In this document: positions 1-5,500 of the stretch, piece by piece | How positions within the stretch are numbered: position 1 is the first letter of the stretch | How the letters are laid out: each line of letters starts with the position of its first letter | Source: Pseudomonadota bacterium | Lineage (GTDB): Bacteria; Pseudomonadota; Gammaproteobacteria; Burkholderiales; Thiobacillaceae | Length of the DNA stretch: 8,709 nucleotides | Reading direction: 5' to 3' | NCBI GenBank assembly: GCA_021802595.1 | Contig: JAJZRT010000119.1 | Location: 1 to 8,709, forward strand | Made by a program: the position numbers and the translations under genes | The notes under the pieces: model-generated | What the model was told of the DNA's origin: nothing | The model's database searches: none | The model's input: the letters and a program-made list of their open reading frames with translations, nothing else

Positions 1-245
1 TCCGATCTCAGCGCCTGGGTCACGCCCGCATGCGGATAGGCCTTGATGGTGAACTCCAGCACGCCTTCTTCGGCCAGCCCGGTAGGCGTGAAGGGCCGTC
101 CCGCTTCGCTCAGGCCAGGACGATCGATCGCCAGCTCGACGCCCTGCCCCGGCACGAAGGAAAACCCCTCGGGCTTGCTGACGATGAAACGTTTCACGTC
201 ATGGGTGACAAACTGGCTCATCAAGAGCCTGATGCTATAGCGCAT
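1..245 (-). CDS. Flavodoxin/ferredoxin-NADP reductase-like protein, N-terminal part (C-terminus beyond left edge)
   Basis: Only the first 81 residues lie in the window. They form the start of a ferredoxin-NADP-reductase-type FAD-binding barrel: first strand around residues 2-8, the block THDVKRF at 14-20, KPEGFSFVPGQ at 24-34 (strand, turn and flavin-facing PGQ), and RPFT at 50-53. RPFT fits the R-x-Y/F-S/T motif that binds the FAD isoalloxazine and phosphate in this superfamily. Members pass electrons between NAD(P)H and a flavodoxin, ferredoxin or other acceptor in the cytoplasm; the NAD(P)-binding half is not visible, so substrate cannot be judged. The start at 245 is chosen over the in-frame ATG at 221 because AGAAGG lies 7 nt upstream and because residues 2-8 supply the first strand expected in the family. 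The gene lies 54 nt downstream of the 300-719 gene on the same strand and may be co-transcribed with it. Confidence 0.85.
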   Translation of the reverse strand, partial: MRYSIRLLMSQFVTHDVKRFIVSKPEGFSFVPGQGVELAIDRPGLSEAGRPFTPTGLAEEGVLEFTIKAYPHAGVTQALRS

Positions 246-252
246 GGTGCGG

Positions 253-258
253 CCTTCT
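253..258 (-). promoter_or_regulatory. Ribosome binding site of the flavodoxin-reductase-like gene
   Basis: On the minus strand this reads AGAAGG, 7 nt ahead of the ATG at 245. It decides for that start over the ATG at 221, which has no comparable site. Confidence 0.6.
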
Positions 259-299
259 CGTGAAATGAGCGTATGGGCAGTGCGGGCGCGGGCCTGGCT

Positions 300-719
300 T
301 CAATACTGATCCGCCAGCCAGCCGTCCAGGAGGATGCAGGCATCTTGCCTGGGCACCGAGGAGCTCATGCCCTGCAGTGGTGTCAGGCAAAGATAGGGGT
401 TTCCGTCGCGATCCGTCAGGTTGCGCAGCGGCATCTCGCCAACAGTCTCGTAAGCGTGCGTATCCATCATGATGAACTGGTAGTCGTCGCCGACGTCGAC
501 CTCCAGCCGGCCGCCGTTGCCCTCGCCGTATTTTTCCCACCAGGTCGCGGGATTGGCACCGGCGTAGAAGGGCGACATCTCCTCCGTCCTTCCGCTGTGA
601 TGCCAGGAGATGATGGTCGGATCCTTCATCTGGTTCTCTTTCGCCGCGTCTTTCGCCAACAGGCTGGCGGTCCGGAAGTCGTGGTTCGAGTCGTGATAGT
701 CGATATGAACATTTCTCAT
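300..719 (-). CDS. Conserved-looking hypothetical protein, 139 aa, soluble
   Basis: I do not recognise this protein with confidence. The opening (MRNVHIDYHDSNHDF) faintly recalls small DUF5619-type proteins, but that is an unverified impression. It has no signal peptide or membrane segment, so it is probably cytoplasmic. Visible features are a His/Asp-rich N-terminus (HIDYHDSNHD, residues 5-14), a helical stretch near 15-30, the aromatic block ISWHHSGR, then an aromatic and glycine-rich centre (WWEKYGEGNGGRLEV) and FIMMDTHAYE. The His, Asp and Trp residues could form a metal or ligand site, but no known catalytic motif is present. AGGAGG lies 8 nt ahead of the ATG at 719, favouring it over the ATG at 737. 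The flavin reductase-like gene follows 54 nt downstream on the same strand. A palindrome and a possible promoter lie upstream. The strong ribosome site and a protein-like composition support it being a real gene. Confidence 0.8.
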   Translation of the reverse strand: MRNVHIDYHDSNHDFRTASLLAKDAAKENQMKDPTIISWHHSGRTEEMSPFYAGANPATWWEKYGEGNGGRLEVDVGDDYQFIMMDTHAYETVGEMPLRNLTDRDGNPYLCLTPLQGMSSSVPRQDACILLDGWLADQY

Positions 720-727
720 GGCGAATG

Positions 728-733
728 CCTCCT
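728..733 (-). promoter_or_regulatory. Strong ribosome binding site of the 300-719 gene
   Basis: On the minus strand this is a full AGGAGG, 8 nt before the ATG at 719. It lies inside the reading frame that would start at 737, so it argues for the shorter 139-residue product. Confidence 0.75.
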
Positions 734-788
734 GCATGAATGAAAAAAGCGACAGACCGGGAAGATGCCGGCGAACGATCCGTCCCTC

Positions 789-816
789 TTTTTAGGCCAA
801 TACCCGACAAAAACAA
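789..816 (-). promoter_or_regulatory. Possible sigma-70 promoter for the 300-719 gene
   Basis: On the minus strand, TTGTTT (811-816) and TAAAAA (789-794) are separated by 16 nt. These are 3/6 and 4/6 matches to the -35 and -10 consensus. Transcription would start near 782, giving a leader of about 60 nt. The 818-838 dyad sits directly upstream of the -35 box, where an activator would bind. The boxes are weak matches. Confidence 0.3.
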
Positions 817-817
817 T

Positions 818-838
818 CGGACATTTCGCGCATGTCCG
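818..838. promoter_or_regulatory. Perfect 7-7-7 inverted repeat, candidate operator
   Basis: CGGACAT, a 7-nt spacer (TTCGCGC) and ATGTCCG form a perfect dyad of 21 bp in the divergent region. Half-site centres are 14 bp apart, which is awkward for one helical turn but common for larger dimeric regulators. It lies next to the possible -35 box of the minus-strand gene. It could equally form a hairpin in RNA from either strand. The regulator is unknown; there is none in the window. Confidence 0.45.
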
Positions 839-893
839 GGCCTTGCAGCCTGGCGAACGCCGCCTGTCTCTGCCAGCAGACATAAAATATCCT

Positions 894-907
894 TGCCTGA
901 CAAGGCA
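894..907. other. Small hairpin, 5-bp stem
   Basis: TGCCT, the loop GACA and AGGCA form a perfect short hairpin, the first of three upstream of the PLD-like gene. On its own it is weak; its interest is its position just after the AT-rich patch at 883-890. Confidence 0.3.
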
Positions 908-924
908 TTGCAGGAACAGCCCGA

Positions 925-950
925 TTCCGTGTCGCCGCAAGGCGACGGAA
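925..950. other. Bulged 10-bp hairpin with GCAA tetraloop
   Basis: TTCCG (925-929) pairs with CGGAA (946-950) and TCGCC (932-936) with GGCGA (941-945), with a 2-nt bulge at 930-931. The loop is GCAA, a stable GNRA tetraloop. It lies about 115 nt upstream of the PLD-like gene and would be in its leader if transcription starts near 895. GNRA loops often dock to RNA receptors, so a structured leader is possible. I could not match it to a known riboswitch class. Confidence 0.4.
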
Positions 951-987
951 AGACGGCCGCCCACCCCGGATATTTTTCCCAAGCCAT

Positions 988-1008
988 TGAAAAAATGGGG
1001 ATTTTTCA
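988..1008. other. AT-rich hairpin before the PLD-like gene
   Basis: TGAAAAA, the loop ATGGGGA and TTTTTCA form a 7-bp stem. It has T residues in its 3' arm but no GC-rich stem or following T-run, so it is not a normal intrinsic terminator. It lies 57 nt ahead of the chosen start of the next gene. Confidence 0.3.
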
Positions 1009-1064
1009 GCATGGCACGGCACATGCTGGGTTCTTCTCCGTTTCCCTGTCAACGAGATCAGCAC

Positions 1065-1988
1065 ATGGCGCGCAACCCGCATCTTTTCAGCCTCTTTCAC
1101 ACGCTCCGCCACATCTTCAGTCATGTCGGGGTCACGCTCCTGGCGGTCGGCATCGCCTTCTCTCTGCCGATGCTGGCGAAATTCATCCTGTTCACCTGGT
1201 GGCCTCAGGTGGAGGACAATTCGCAACTGCTGCTGGCCAACGAAATCATTTTCGCCGCCGTGCTGGTGATGCTGTTCAACCTGTTTCTCAGCGCACGGCA
1301 GGGCCGTCTCAGCCACCGCCTGAACCGCCTGGTCTCGCTGGTGCATGTGCGCGGCGAACGCGACGGGCTCGTGCGCGGAAACGACCGCAAGCTGCTCGAC
1401 CGGATCAGCGGCACCCGCGACGTATCGGTGATGTCGGTCACCGGATACGACACCTTCGTTTCGGAGCGACGCAAGCTGCGCCAGGTGATCGACCACAGTT
1501 ACGAGCTGCGGGTCATGCTGATGAACCCACATGGCGCAGGTGCCCTGCGTCGCCTGCAATCGCTGGGCGATCCCGCCCCCCTGCTCGAAACCTACTGCCA
1601 GGAGACCGCCGCCACGATCGAGCGGCTGGCTGCCCTGGCAGCTGCTGGCAAGCAGGTCACGCTCAAGTTCTACGAGGACCCGCCTTTCTGGAGCCTGATC
1701 GTCACCGGCGAGTACGTGTGGGTGCAATACTGCCACGACGGCCATGAACTCAAGGACCAGCCGGAATACGTCTTCGCCCTGCTGCGGGACAAACCCACGC
1801 AGGGTCTGTTCTCGGCCTTCTATGTGCATTTCCTCAACCAGTGGAGCAATCCACATCACGCGGAATACGACTTCTCCACGCACGAACTGGTTTACCGCAA
1901 CGACCAGGGCAACGAAGTGAAGCGGCGGCCCTTCCCGCCCCGGTCCGAGCGTAGCGAACGCCGGATGCCCGTCCTGCTGGCAGGCTGA
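1065..1988 (+). CDS. Two-helix membrane protein with PLD-like cytosolic domain lacking HKD motif
   Basis: The product is 307 residues. Two hydrophobic segments at about 21-43 and 55-75 form a membrane hairpin. A basic stretch (RQGRLSHRLNR, 78-88) follows, suggesting the rest is cytosolic. The soluble part opens with DVSVMSVTGYDTF and continues with a strand (ELRVMLMNP) and later FYEDPPFWSLIVTGEYVWVQY. The order and look of these strands resemble phospholipase D/nuclease-fold proteins. The HxK(x)4D catalytic motif of that family is absent, so PLD chemistry is unlikely; ligand binding or a divergent activity is possible. The fold call is from pattern only. The start at 1065 is the ATG nearest the first membrane segment; its ribosome site (GAG near 1054) is weak. 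In-frame ATGs at 1011 and 1023 are alternatives. The reading frame extends further back to 765, but that extension looks non-coding. The neighbours give no functional clue. Confidence 0.85.
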   Translation: MARNPHLFSLFHTLRHIFSHVGVTLLAVGIAFSLPMLAKFILFTWWPQVEDNSQLLLANEIIFAAVLVMLFNLFLSARQGRLSHRLNRLVSLVHVRGERDGLVRGNDRKLLDRISGTRDVSVMSVTGYDTFVSERRKLRQVIDHSYELRVMLMNPHGAGALRRLQSLGDPAPLLETYCQETAATIERLAALAAAGKQVTLKFYEDPPFWSLIVTGEYVWVQYCHDGHELKDQPEYVFALLRDKPTQGLFSAFYVHFLNQWSNPHHAEYDFSTHELVYRNDQGNEVKRRPFPPRSERSERRMPVLLAG

Positions 1989-2101
1989 AAGCCATGACAG
2001 GGATGTGGCCAATGCCTGGGACGGCCAGCCTGTCTGCCCTGGCTCTCCCTGCGCATCACTTTCCTGCAGCAGACGCGCGCCGGCCTGCAACGCGACCCGC
2101 G

Positions 2102-2320
2102 TCAGGATCCTGCGTCGTGCGGGACGTCGCCATGCTGCCCGGCCTGCCACCGGGCAAACCGGGCGCGGATTTCCGCCATTGTCTTGGCCTCGTCAAGCAG
2201 CTGATGAATTGCCGACAACCCGCAGCGGGCGTCGATCAATGCCTGCAGCATCTCGAGCAGTTCGGATTCCACGATATCGCTGTGCGCAGCGGGCAGTGGC
2301 GTCTTGGTGGCCGTCATCAT
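2102..2320 (-). CDS. Small hypothetical protein, 72 aa, mostly helical
   Basis: I do not recognise this protein. It starts MMTATKTPLPAAHSD, then has an amphipathic helical stretch (ESELLEMLQALIDARCGLSA, residues 18-37) and a second helix (AIHQLLDEAKTMAEIRARF, 37-55), ending in a polar His/Asp tail. It has no signal peptide or membrane segment. Two helices with an acidic and leucine-rich face suggest a small helical hairpin that may dimerise or bind a partner. AGGGAG lies 7 nt ahead of the ATG at 2320, the main evidence for translation. The ATG four codons upstream of any longer reading (frame open to 2482) lacks such support and the extra residues look random. It lies convergent to the PLD-like gene, 113 nt from its stop, and divergent from the lipoprotein gene. 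It may be spurious. Confidence 0.5.
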   Translation of the reverse strand: MMTATKTPLPAAHSDIVESELLEMLQALIDARCGLSAIHQLLDEAKTMAEIRARFARWQAGQHGDVPHDAGS

Positions 2321-2327
2321 GGTGCAA

Positions 2328-2333
2328 CTCCCT
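2328..2333 (-). promoter_or_regulatory. Ribosome binding site of the 72-aa gene
   Basis: On the minus strand this reads AGGGAG, 7 nt before the ATG at 2320. It fixes the start inside a longer open frame. Confidence 0.5.
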
Positions 2334-2485
2334 GGGGAAGCAACACCCATGGAAGTGCGATTTGTGTGCCAGCCCATCGGAAGGTTTCCATTCCCGCCTG
2401 GGCGTGACCGCGCGGGATAAACGGCTATAAAGAACAGGGTCGCCTCGCCAAAGGATCCGGAATGGCCAACGCTTTCGTTCACACC

Positions 2486-2508
2486 CGGGGCGGAGCAGCC
2501 TCGCCCCG
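2486..2508. other. Bulged GC-rich hairpin upstream of the lipoprotein gene
   Basis: CGGGGC pairs with GCCCCG and GAG with CTC around the loop CAGC, with one bulged G at 2492: a 9-bp stem. It ends 45 nt ahead of the ATG at 2554, so it is likely in the leader if the promoter is upstream. No T-run follows, so it is not an obvious terminator. Confidence 0.35.
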
Positions 2509-2553
2509 CGCGTAACCCGCATCGTTATCGGAATCCCCACCAGGAGAAATGAC

Positions 2554-2874
2554 ATGGCCAGACACACGTTCAGGTTGTACGGCCCGCTGCTTGCGGCGCT
2601 TCTCGCCGGATGCGTCGTGACGCCCGCATACGGCCCGGATTATGCGGTGGCGCCGGCGCTGCCCTTCGTCGTGGAACTCGGCGTGGAGCCGTACTACGTT
2701 CACGATGGCTTCTTTTATTACTACCACGAGCGCGACCATCGCTGGAGCTATTCACGGGACAGGGCAGGCCCCTGGAAAGACCTGCCCCGGGATCGCTATC
2801 CCCGGGAGATCAGGTACCGGGACCGCGACTCCTACCGGGATCGTGGTGAGCGGGAACACGAGCACCGCGACTGA
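2554..2874 (+). CDS. Small outer-membrane-type lipoprotein, RD-rich tail
   Basis: The product is 106 residues. It has a short lipoprotein signal (hydrophobic 8-18) ending in the lipobox LAGC, with the lipidated Cys at 20. Residue +2 is Val rather than Asp, which in enteric bacteria favours sorting to the outer membrane by Lol. The mature part has a valine/proline strand (FVVELGVEPYYV), an aromatic block (GFFYYYHERDHRWSYS) and GPWKDLPRDRYP. The last 25 or so residues are a charged Arg/Asp/Glu/His low-complexity tail. Such Tyr/Trp-rich small lipoproteins are common, uncharacterised envelope proteins of proteobacteria; I cannot assign a role. AGGAGA lies 6 nt before the ATG. The gene is convergent with tas, sharing the hairpin at 2898-2920, and appears monocistronic. 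Confidence 0.85.
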   Translation: MARHTFRLYGPLLAALLAGCVVTPAYGPDYAVAPALPFVVELGVEPYYVHDGFFYYYHERDHRWSYSRDRAGPWKDLPRDRYPREIRYRDRDSYRDRGEREHEHRD

Positions 2875-2897
2875 CCGCGGGCCTGCCGTTCCCCGCT

Positions 2898-2920
2898 ACC
2901 CGGCATTTATGGCGCCGGGT
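2898..2920. terminator. Shared hairpin between convergent lipoprotein and tas genes
   Basis: ACCCGGC and GCCGGGT pair as a 7-bp stem with a 9-nt loop. It overlaps the tas stop codon (TAA at 2907-2909, minus strand) and starts 23 nt after the lipoprotein stop. It could serve both genes. No T-run follows on either strand, so termination efficiency is doubtful. Confidence 0.4.
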
Positions 2921-3944
2921 TGGGAAACTGCAGGTGGATGCGCTCGATGTCCGCGAGAATCTCGGCTGACAGCCCGACCTCGACGGCGGCCAGATTCTCC
3001 TGCAGCTGTGCCATCGTGGTGGCGCCGACGATCGTGCTGCCGACGCACCAGCGGCCGGCGGTGAAGCCCAGCGCCAGCTGGGCGGGCGTGAGGCCGTGCC
3101 GGTCGGCGAGCGCCGCATACGCCGCCACGGCCGGCGCCGTGGCCGGCTTGGCGTAGCGGCTGGCGAACCCGGCGAAGAGATTGATCCGTCCCGGCGCCCT
3201 GGCGTCGCGCAGGTATTTGCCGGTGAGCACGCCGAAGCCGAGCGGCGAATAGGCCAGCAGGCTGATCCGCTCGCGGAAGCCGATCTCGGCGAGGCCGTTT
3301 TCCCAGGTCCGGTTCAGCAGGCTGTAGGCATTCTGGACCGATACCGGACGGGGCATGCCCATTTCGTCGGCCAGGCGCAGGACCGTCATCACCCCCCACG
3401 GCGTTTCGTTGGACAGGCCCCAATGCCGAATCTTCCCCGCCTGGATGAAGCCGGCCAGGGCGGCCAGGGTTTCCCGCAATGGCACGGTCTCGCGCTCCTG
3501 TTCCGGCTGGAAATGGTATTGGCCGAACATCGGCACGCTGCGATCCGGCCAGTGCAGCTGGTAGAGATCGACGTAATCCGTCTGCAGGCGCGTGAGCGAG
3601 CCGTCGAGCGCCTGCTGCAGGTTGCCCCGGCTGAAACCGAGCTGCCCGGCCCGGATCCAGTCCATCGCCCGTCCGGGGCCGGTCGCCTTGGTCGCCAGGA
3701 CGATGCGGTCGCGGGGCTGGCGCTTCAGCCAGGTGCCCACGTAGCGCTCGGTCAGCCCAGTCGTCTCGGCCCGCGCCGGGACCGGGTACATTTCGGCGGT
3801 ATCGATGAAGTTGACGCCCTCGCCAAGGGCATGGTCCAGCTGGGCATGCGCCTCGGCCTCGCTGTTCTGCTGGCCGAAGGTCATGGTGCCGAGGCAGACA
3901 GCCGGAACGGACAGATCGCTGTTTCCGAGAAGGATTTGTTTCAT
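2907..3944 (-). CDS. tas: Tas-family NADP(H)-dependent aldo/keto reductase
   Basis: The product is 345 residues, full length for the family. It is an aldo/keto reductase barrel that reduces carbonyl compounds with NADPH in the cytoplasm. The catalytic tetrad is Asp48, Tyr53 (FIDTAEMYP), Lys86 (ATKATG) and His131 (LYQLHWP). Blocks GTMTFGQQNSEAEAHAQLD (19-37), AEMYPVPAR, LQTDYVDLYQLHWP and LLAYSPLGFGVLTGKYL, together with the ending NPAP, match E. coli Tas closely as I recall that protein. E. coli Tas was found through suppression of a tyrosine auxotroph; its natural substrate is not settled, so none is assigned here. The start at 3944 is the family start; a TGA lies five codons upstream in frame and no good ribosome site is visible. 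It is divergent from the EAL-HDOD gene (164 nt) and convergent with the lipoprotein gene. Nothing suggests transfer or damage. Confidence 0.92.
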   Translation of the reverse strand: MKQILLGNSDLSVPAVCLGTMTFGQQNSEAEAHAQLDHALGEGVNFIDTAEMYPVPARAETTGLTERYVGTWLKRQPRDRIVLATKATGPGRAMDWIRAGQLGFSRGNLQQALDGSLTRLQTDYVDLYQLHWPDRSVPMFGQYHFQPEQERETVPLRETLAALAGFIQAGKIRHWGLSNETPWGVMTVLRLADEMGMPRPVSVQNAYSLLNRTWENGLAEIGFRERISLLAYSPLGFGVLTGKYLRDARAPGRINLFAGFASRYAKPATAPAVAAYAALADRHGLTPAQLALGFTAGRWCVGSTIVGATTMAQLQENLAAVEVGLSAEILADIERIHLQFPNPAP

Positions 3945-4097
3945 CGGGATGAATGGGCCTCAAGTTTTGGGTTGATGCATCGTTAAGATGCGTGTCCGCG
4001 GCATCCGCCACGCCTCTCCGACCGCTCCGTTCGCGATCGGTTCGGACGAAGCCGGCCTCTGCGCGTACGCGGCCACAATCATAAACATACGTCTTTC

Positions 4098-4103
4098 GAG
4101 GAG
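4098..4103 (+). promoter_or_regulatory. Ribosome binding site of the EAL-HDOD gene
   Basis: GAGGAG lies 5 nt before the ATG at 4109. It is a strong site and fixes the start. Confidence 0.7.
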
Positions 4104-4108
4104 ACCGG

Positions 4109-5365
4109 ATGGGCAAGGAAACCTTCCTGGCGCGGCAACCCATCGTCGATGCCGAGCATCGCCTGTTCGCCTACGAACTCCTGTTCAGGCAATCGATGGC
4201 CTCCGTCTCGGCCCAGATCAGCAGCCAGCTGCAGGCCGGCGTCGAGGTCATCAGCAACACCCTCTGCCTCGGCCCCGACTGGCTGCTGCAAGGCAGACTC
4301 GCCTTCATCAACCTCGACGAAGCCACCCTGATGAGCGACTTCGTCTGCCTGCTGCCGCCCCATCACGTGGTCTACGAAATCCTCGAGACCGTGCCGGTCT
4401 CGCCGGTGCTGATCGCCCGCATCCGCGAACTCCGCCAGCTCGGCTACCGCTTCGCGCTCGATGACTTCGTCTGCCTGGAGGAGTACCGCCCGCTGCTGCC
4501 GATGGTCGACTTCGTCAAGCTCGACGTGCTCGAGCAGCATCCCGAAAAGACCGTGGAAATCATCGCGCACATCCAGCGCGACTTCAAAGGCCAGTTCATC
4601 GCCGAAAAGGTCGAGACTCGCGAGATGTTCGAACTCTGCCGCGCCAGCGGCATCCAGTATTTCCAGGGCTATTACTTCGCGCGTCCGGAGAACCTCGCCA
4701 ACAAGTCCATCCAGCCGGGGCAGCTGGCCGTGCTGGAACTGATGAACACGGTGCGCACCTGCGAAGATCTGGGCGAGATCGAAGAACCCCTGCGCCGCAA
4801 CGCCGCGCTGACCCTGCGCCTGCTGGGCTACGCCAATTCAGCCGCCAGCGGCCTGCAACGGCAGGTCCACACCGTGCGCCAGGCCCTGGCCCAGATCGGG
4901 CTGATGACGCTGTATCGCTGGCTGGCACTGCTCCTCGTCACCGCCAACCCGACGCCCACCAACGCCCTGCTGGCGCGTACCGCCGTGATGCGCGGGCGCC
5001 TGTGCGAACTGCTCGGCCGCACCCGGCTCGATCGCCAGGCCCAGGACGAGCTGTTCATCACCGGGCTGTTCTCCCTGGCCGAACCGCTGATGGAAATCCC
5101 GCTCGCCCGCCTGCTCGAACAGCTTCCCATGCCCGAGCCCATCGTCCAGGCCCTGGTCCACCAGAGCGGTCCCTATGCGCCCTTCCTAAAACTCGCCGAA
5201 GCCTCCGAGCGCAGCGATTTCGAGCAGATCGCCCGCTATGCCGCCGACATCGCCTCCAGTCCCGACGAGGTCAATGTCGCCCAGCTGCAAGCGCTGGCCT
5301 GGACCGAGGAACTGGCCAGTGAAGGGGCCCCGTCAGCCGGCGCATCCGCCGCCGGGCTGCGGTAG
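4109..5365 (+). CDS. EAL-HDOD (YuxH/CdgJ-type) c-di-GMP-related signalling protein
   Basis: The product is 418 residues: a compact EAL domain (about 1-195) followed by an HDOD domain (about 205-400), the YuxH arrangement. EAL proteins hydrolyse or bind cyclic di-GMP; HDOD domains are helical modules in signalling proteins and are not hydrolases. The EAL motif is ELL at 23-25. Other site residues seem kept: Asn68, Glu90, Asp118-Asp119, Lys137, Glu166 (EKVE) and Gln186 (FQGYYF). The loop after the Asp pair reads DDFVCL in place of DDFGTG, so the loop that places the second metal and the dimer contact is changed. It may be a weak enzyme or a c-di-GMP receptor. A family relative, V. cholerae CdgJ, affects motility. 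No transmembrane or sensor domain is present, so it is cytosolic. It appears monocistronic, with a tandem hairpin region after the stop. Divergent from tas. Confidence 0.93.
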   Translation: MGKETFLARQPIVDAEHRLFAYELLFRQSMASVSAQISSQLQAGVEVISNTLCLGPDWLLQGRLAFINLDEATLMSDFVCLLPPHHVVYEILETVPVSPVLIARIRELRQLGYRFALDDFVCLEEYRPLLPMVDFVKLDVLEQHPEKTVEIIAHIQRDFKGQFIAEKVETREMFELCRASGIQYFQGYYFARPENLANKSIQPGQLAVLELMNTVRTCEDLGEIEEPLRRNAALTLRLLGYANSAASGLQRQVHTVRQALAQIGLMTLYRWLALLLVTANPTPTNALLARTAVMRGRLCELLGRTRLDRQAQDELFITGLFSLAEPLMEIPLARLLEQLPMPEPIVQALVHQSGPYAPFLKLAEASERSDFEQIARYAADIASSPDEVNVAQLQALAWTEELASEGAPSAGASAAGLR

Positions 5366-5402
5366 CCGGGGCCCCGGGTGCCCGGCCTAAACCCGGGCGA
5401 CC
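5366..5402. terminator. Tandem GC-rich dyads after the EAL-HDOD stop
   Basis: CCGGGGCCCCGG (5366-5377) is a perfect 12-bp palindrome. Next to it, GCCCGG and CCGGGC (5380-5385, 5393-5398) pair across CCTAAAC, extended by GGT and ACC with one bulged G. These follow the stop codon by 0-15 nt and could end the transcript, though no T-run follows. A further CCCGG/CCGGG stem lies at 5436-5450. Confidence 0.4.
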
Positions 5403-5500
5403 GGATGGCCGTTATCCAGTCATCCTGGCCTGAGTCCCGGCCCAACCGGGCTCGCCCGGACGTTCACCAGGCAACCCTCACGATTTGGCACGTACCCGAC

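Larger units (their letters stand above)
720..1064. other. 345-base divergent intergenic region with dyads and hairpins, no supported gene
   Basis: This region separates the minus-strand gene starting at 719 from the plus-strand gene starting near 1065. Frames stay open through it on both strands (for example plus 765 onward and minus 792-2150), but their translations are rich in Arg, Pro, Gln and His, resemble no family, and lack good ribosome sites. It holds a possible minus-strand promoter (789-816), a perfect 21-bp dyad (818-838) and three hairpins (894-907, 925-950, 988-1008). It also has an AT-rich patch, TAAAAT at 883-888, that could be a plus-strand -10 box, but I find no matching -35 box. 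Confidence 0.6.

Noticed and set aside
30..263. Plus-strand open frame at the left edge
   Set aside because: It overlaps the flavodoxin-reductase-like gene, which shows RPFT and other family blocks on the minus strand.
925..955. Guanidine-II or c-di-GMP riboswitch
   Set aside because: ACGG occurs twice but not as hairpin loops, and the conserved GEMM core is not present.
765..1064. N-terminal extension of the PLD-like gene
   Set aside because: The extra 100 residues are Arg/Pro/His-rich, overlap the dyad and hairpins, and precede a normal membrane-protein start.
792..2150. Long minus-strand open frame (452 codons)
   Set aside because: It runs antisense to the PLD-like gene, with Arg/Gln/His-rich composition and no family resemblance.
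1994..2430. Plus-strand open frames opposite the 72-aa gene
   Set aside because: Low-quality composition and no ribosome site; the minus frame has a good site and a helical pattern.
3096..3986. Plus-strand open frame (296 codons)
   Set aside because: Antisense to tas, whose catalytic tetrad is intact in the minus frame; the plus translation is a shadow.
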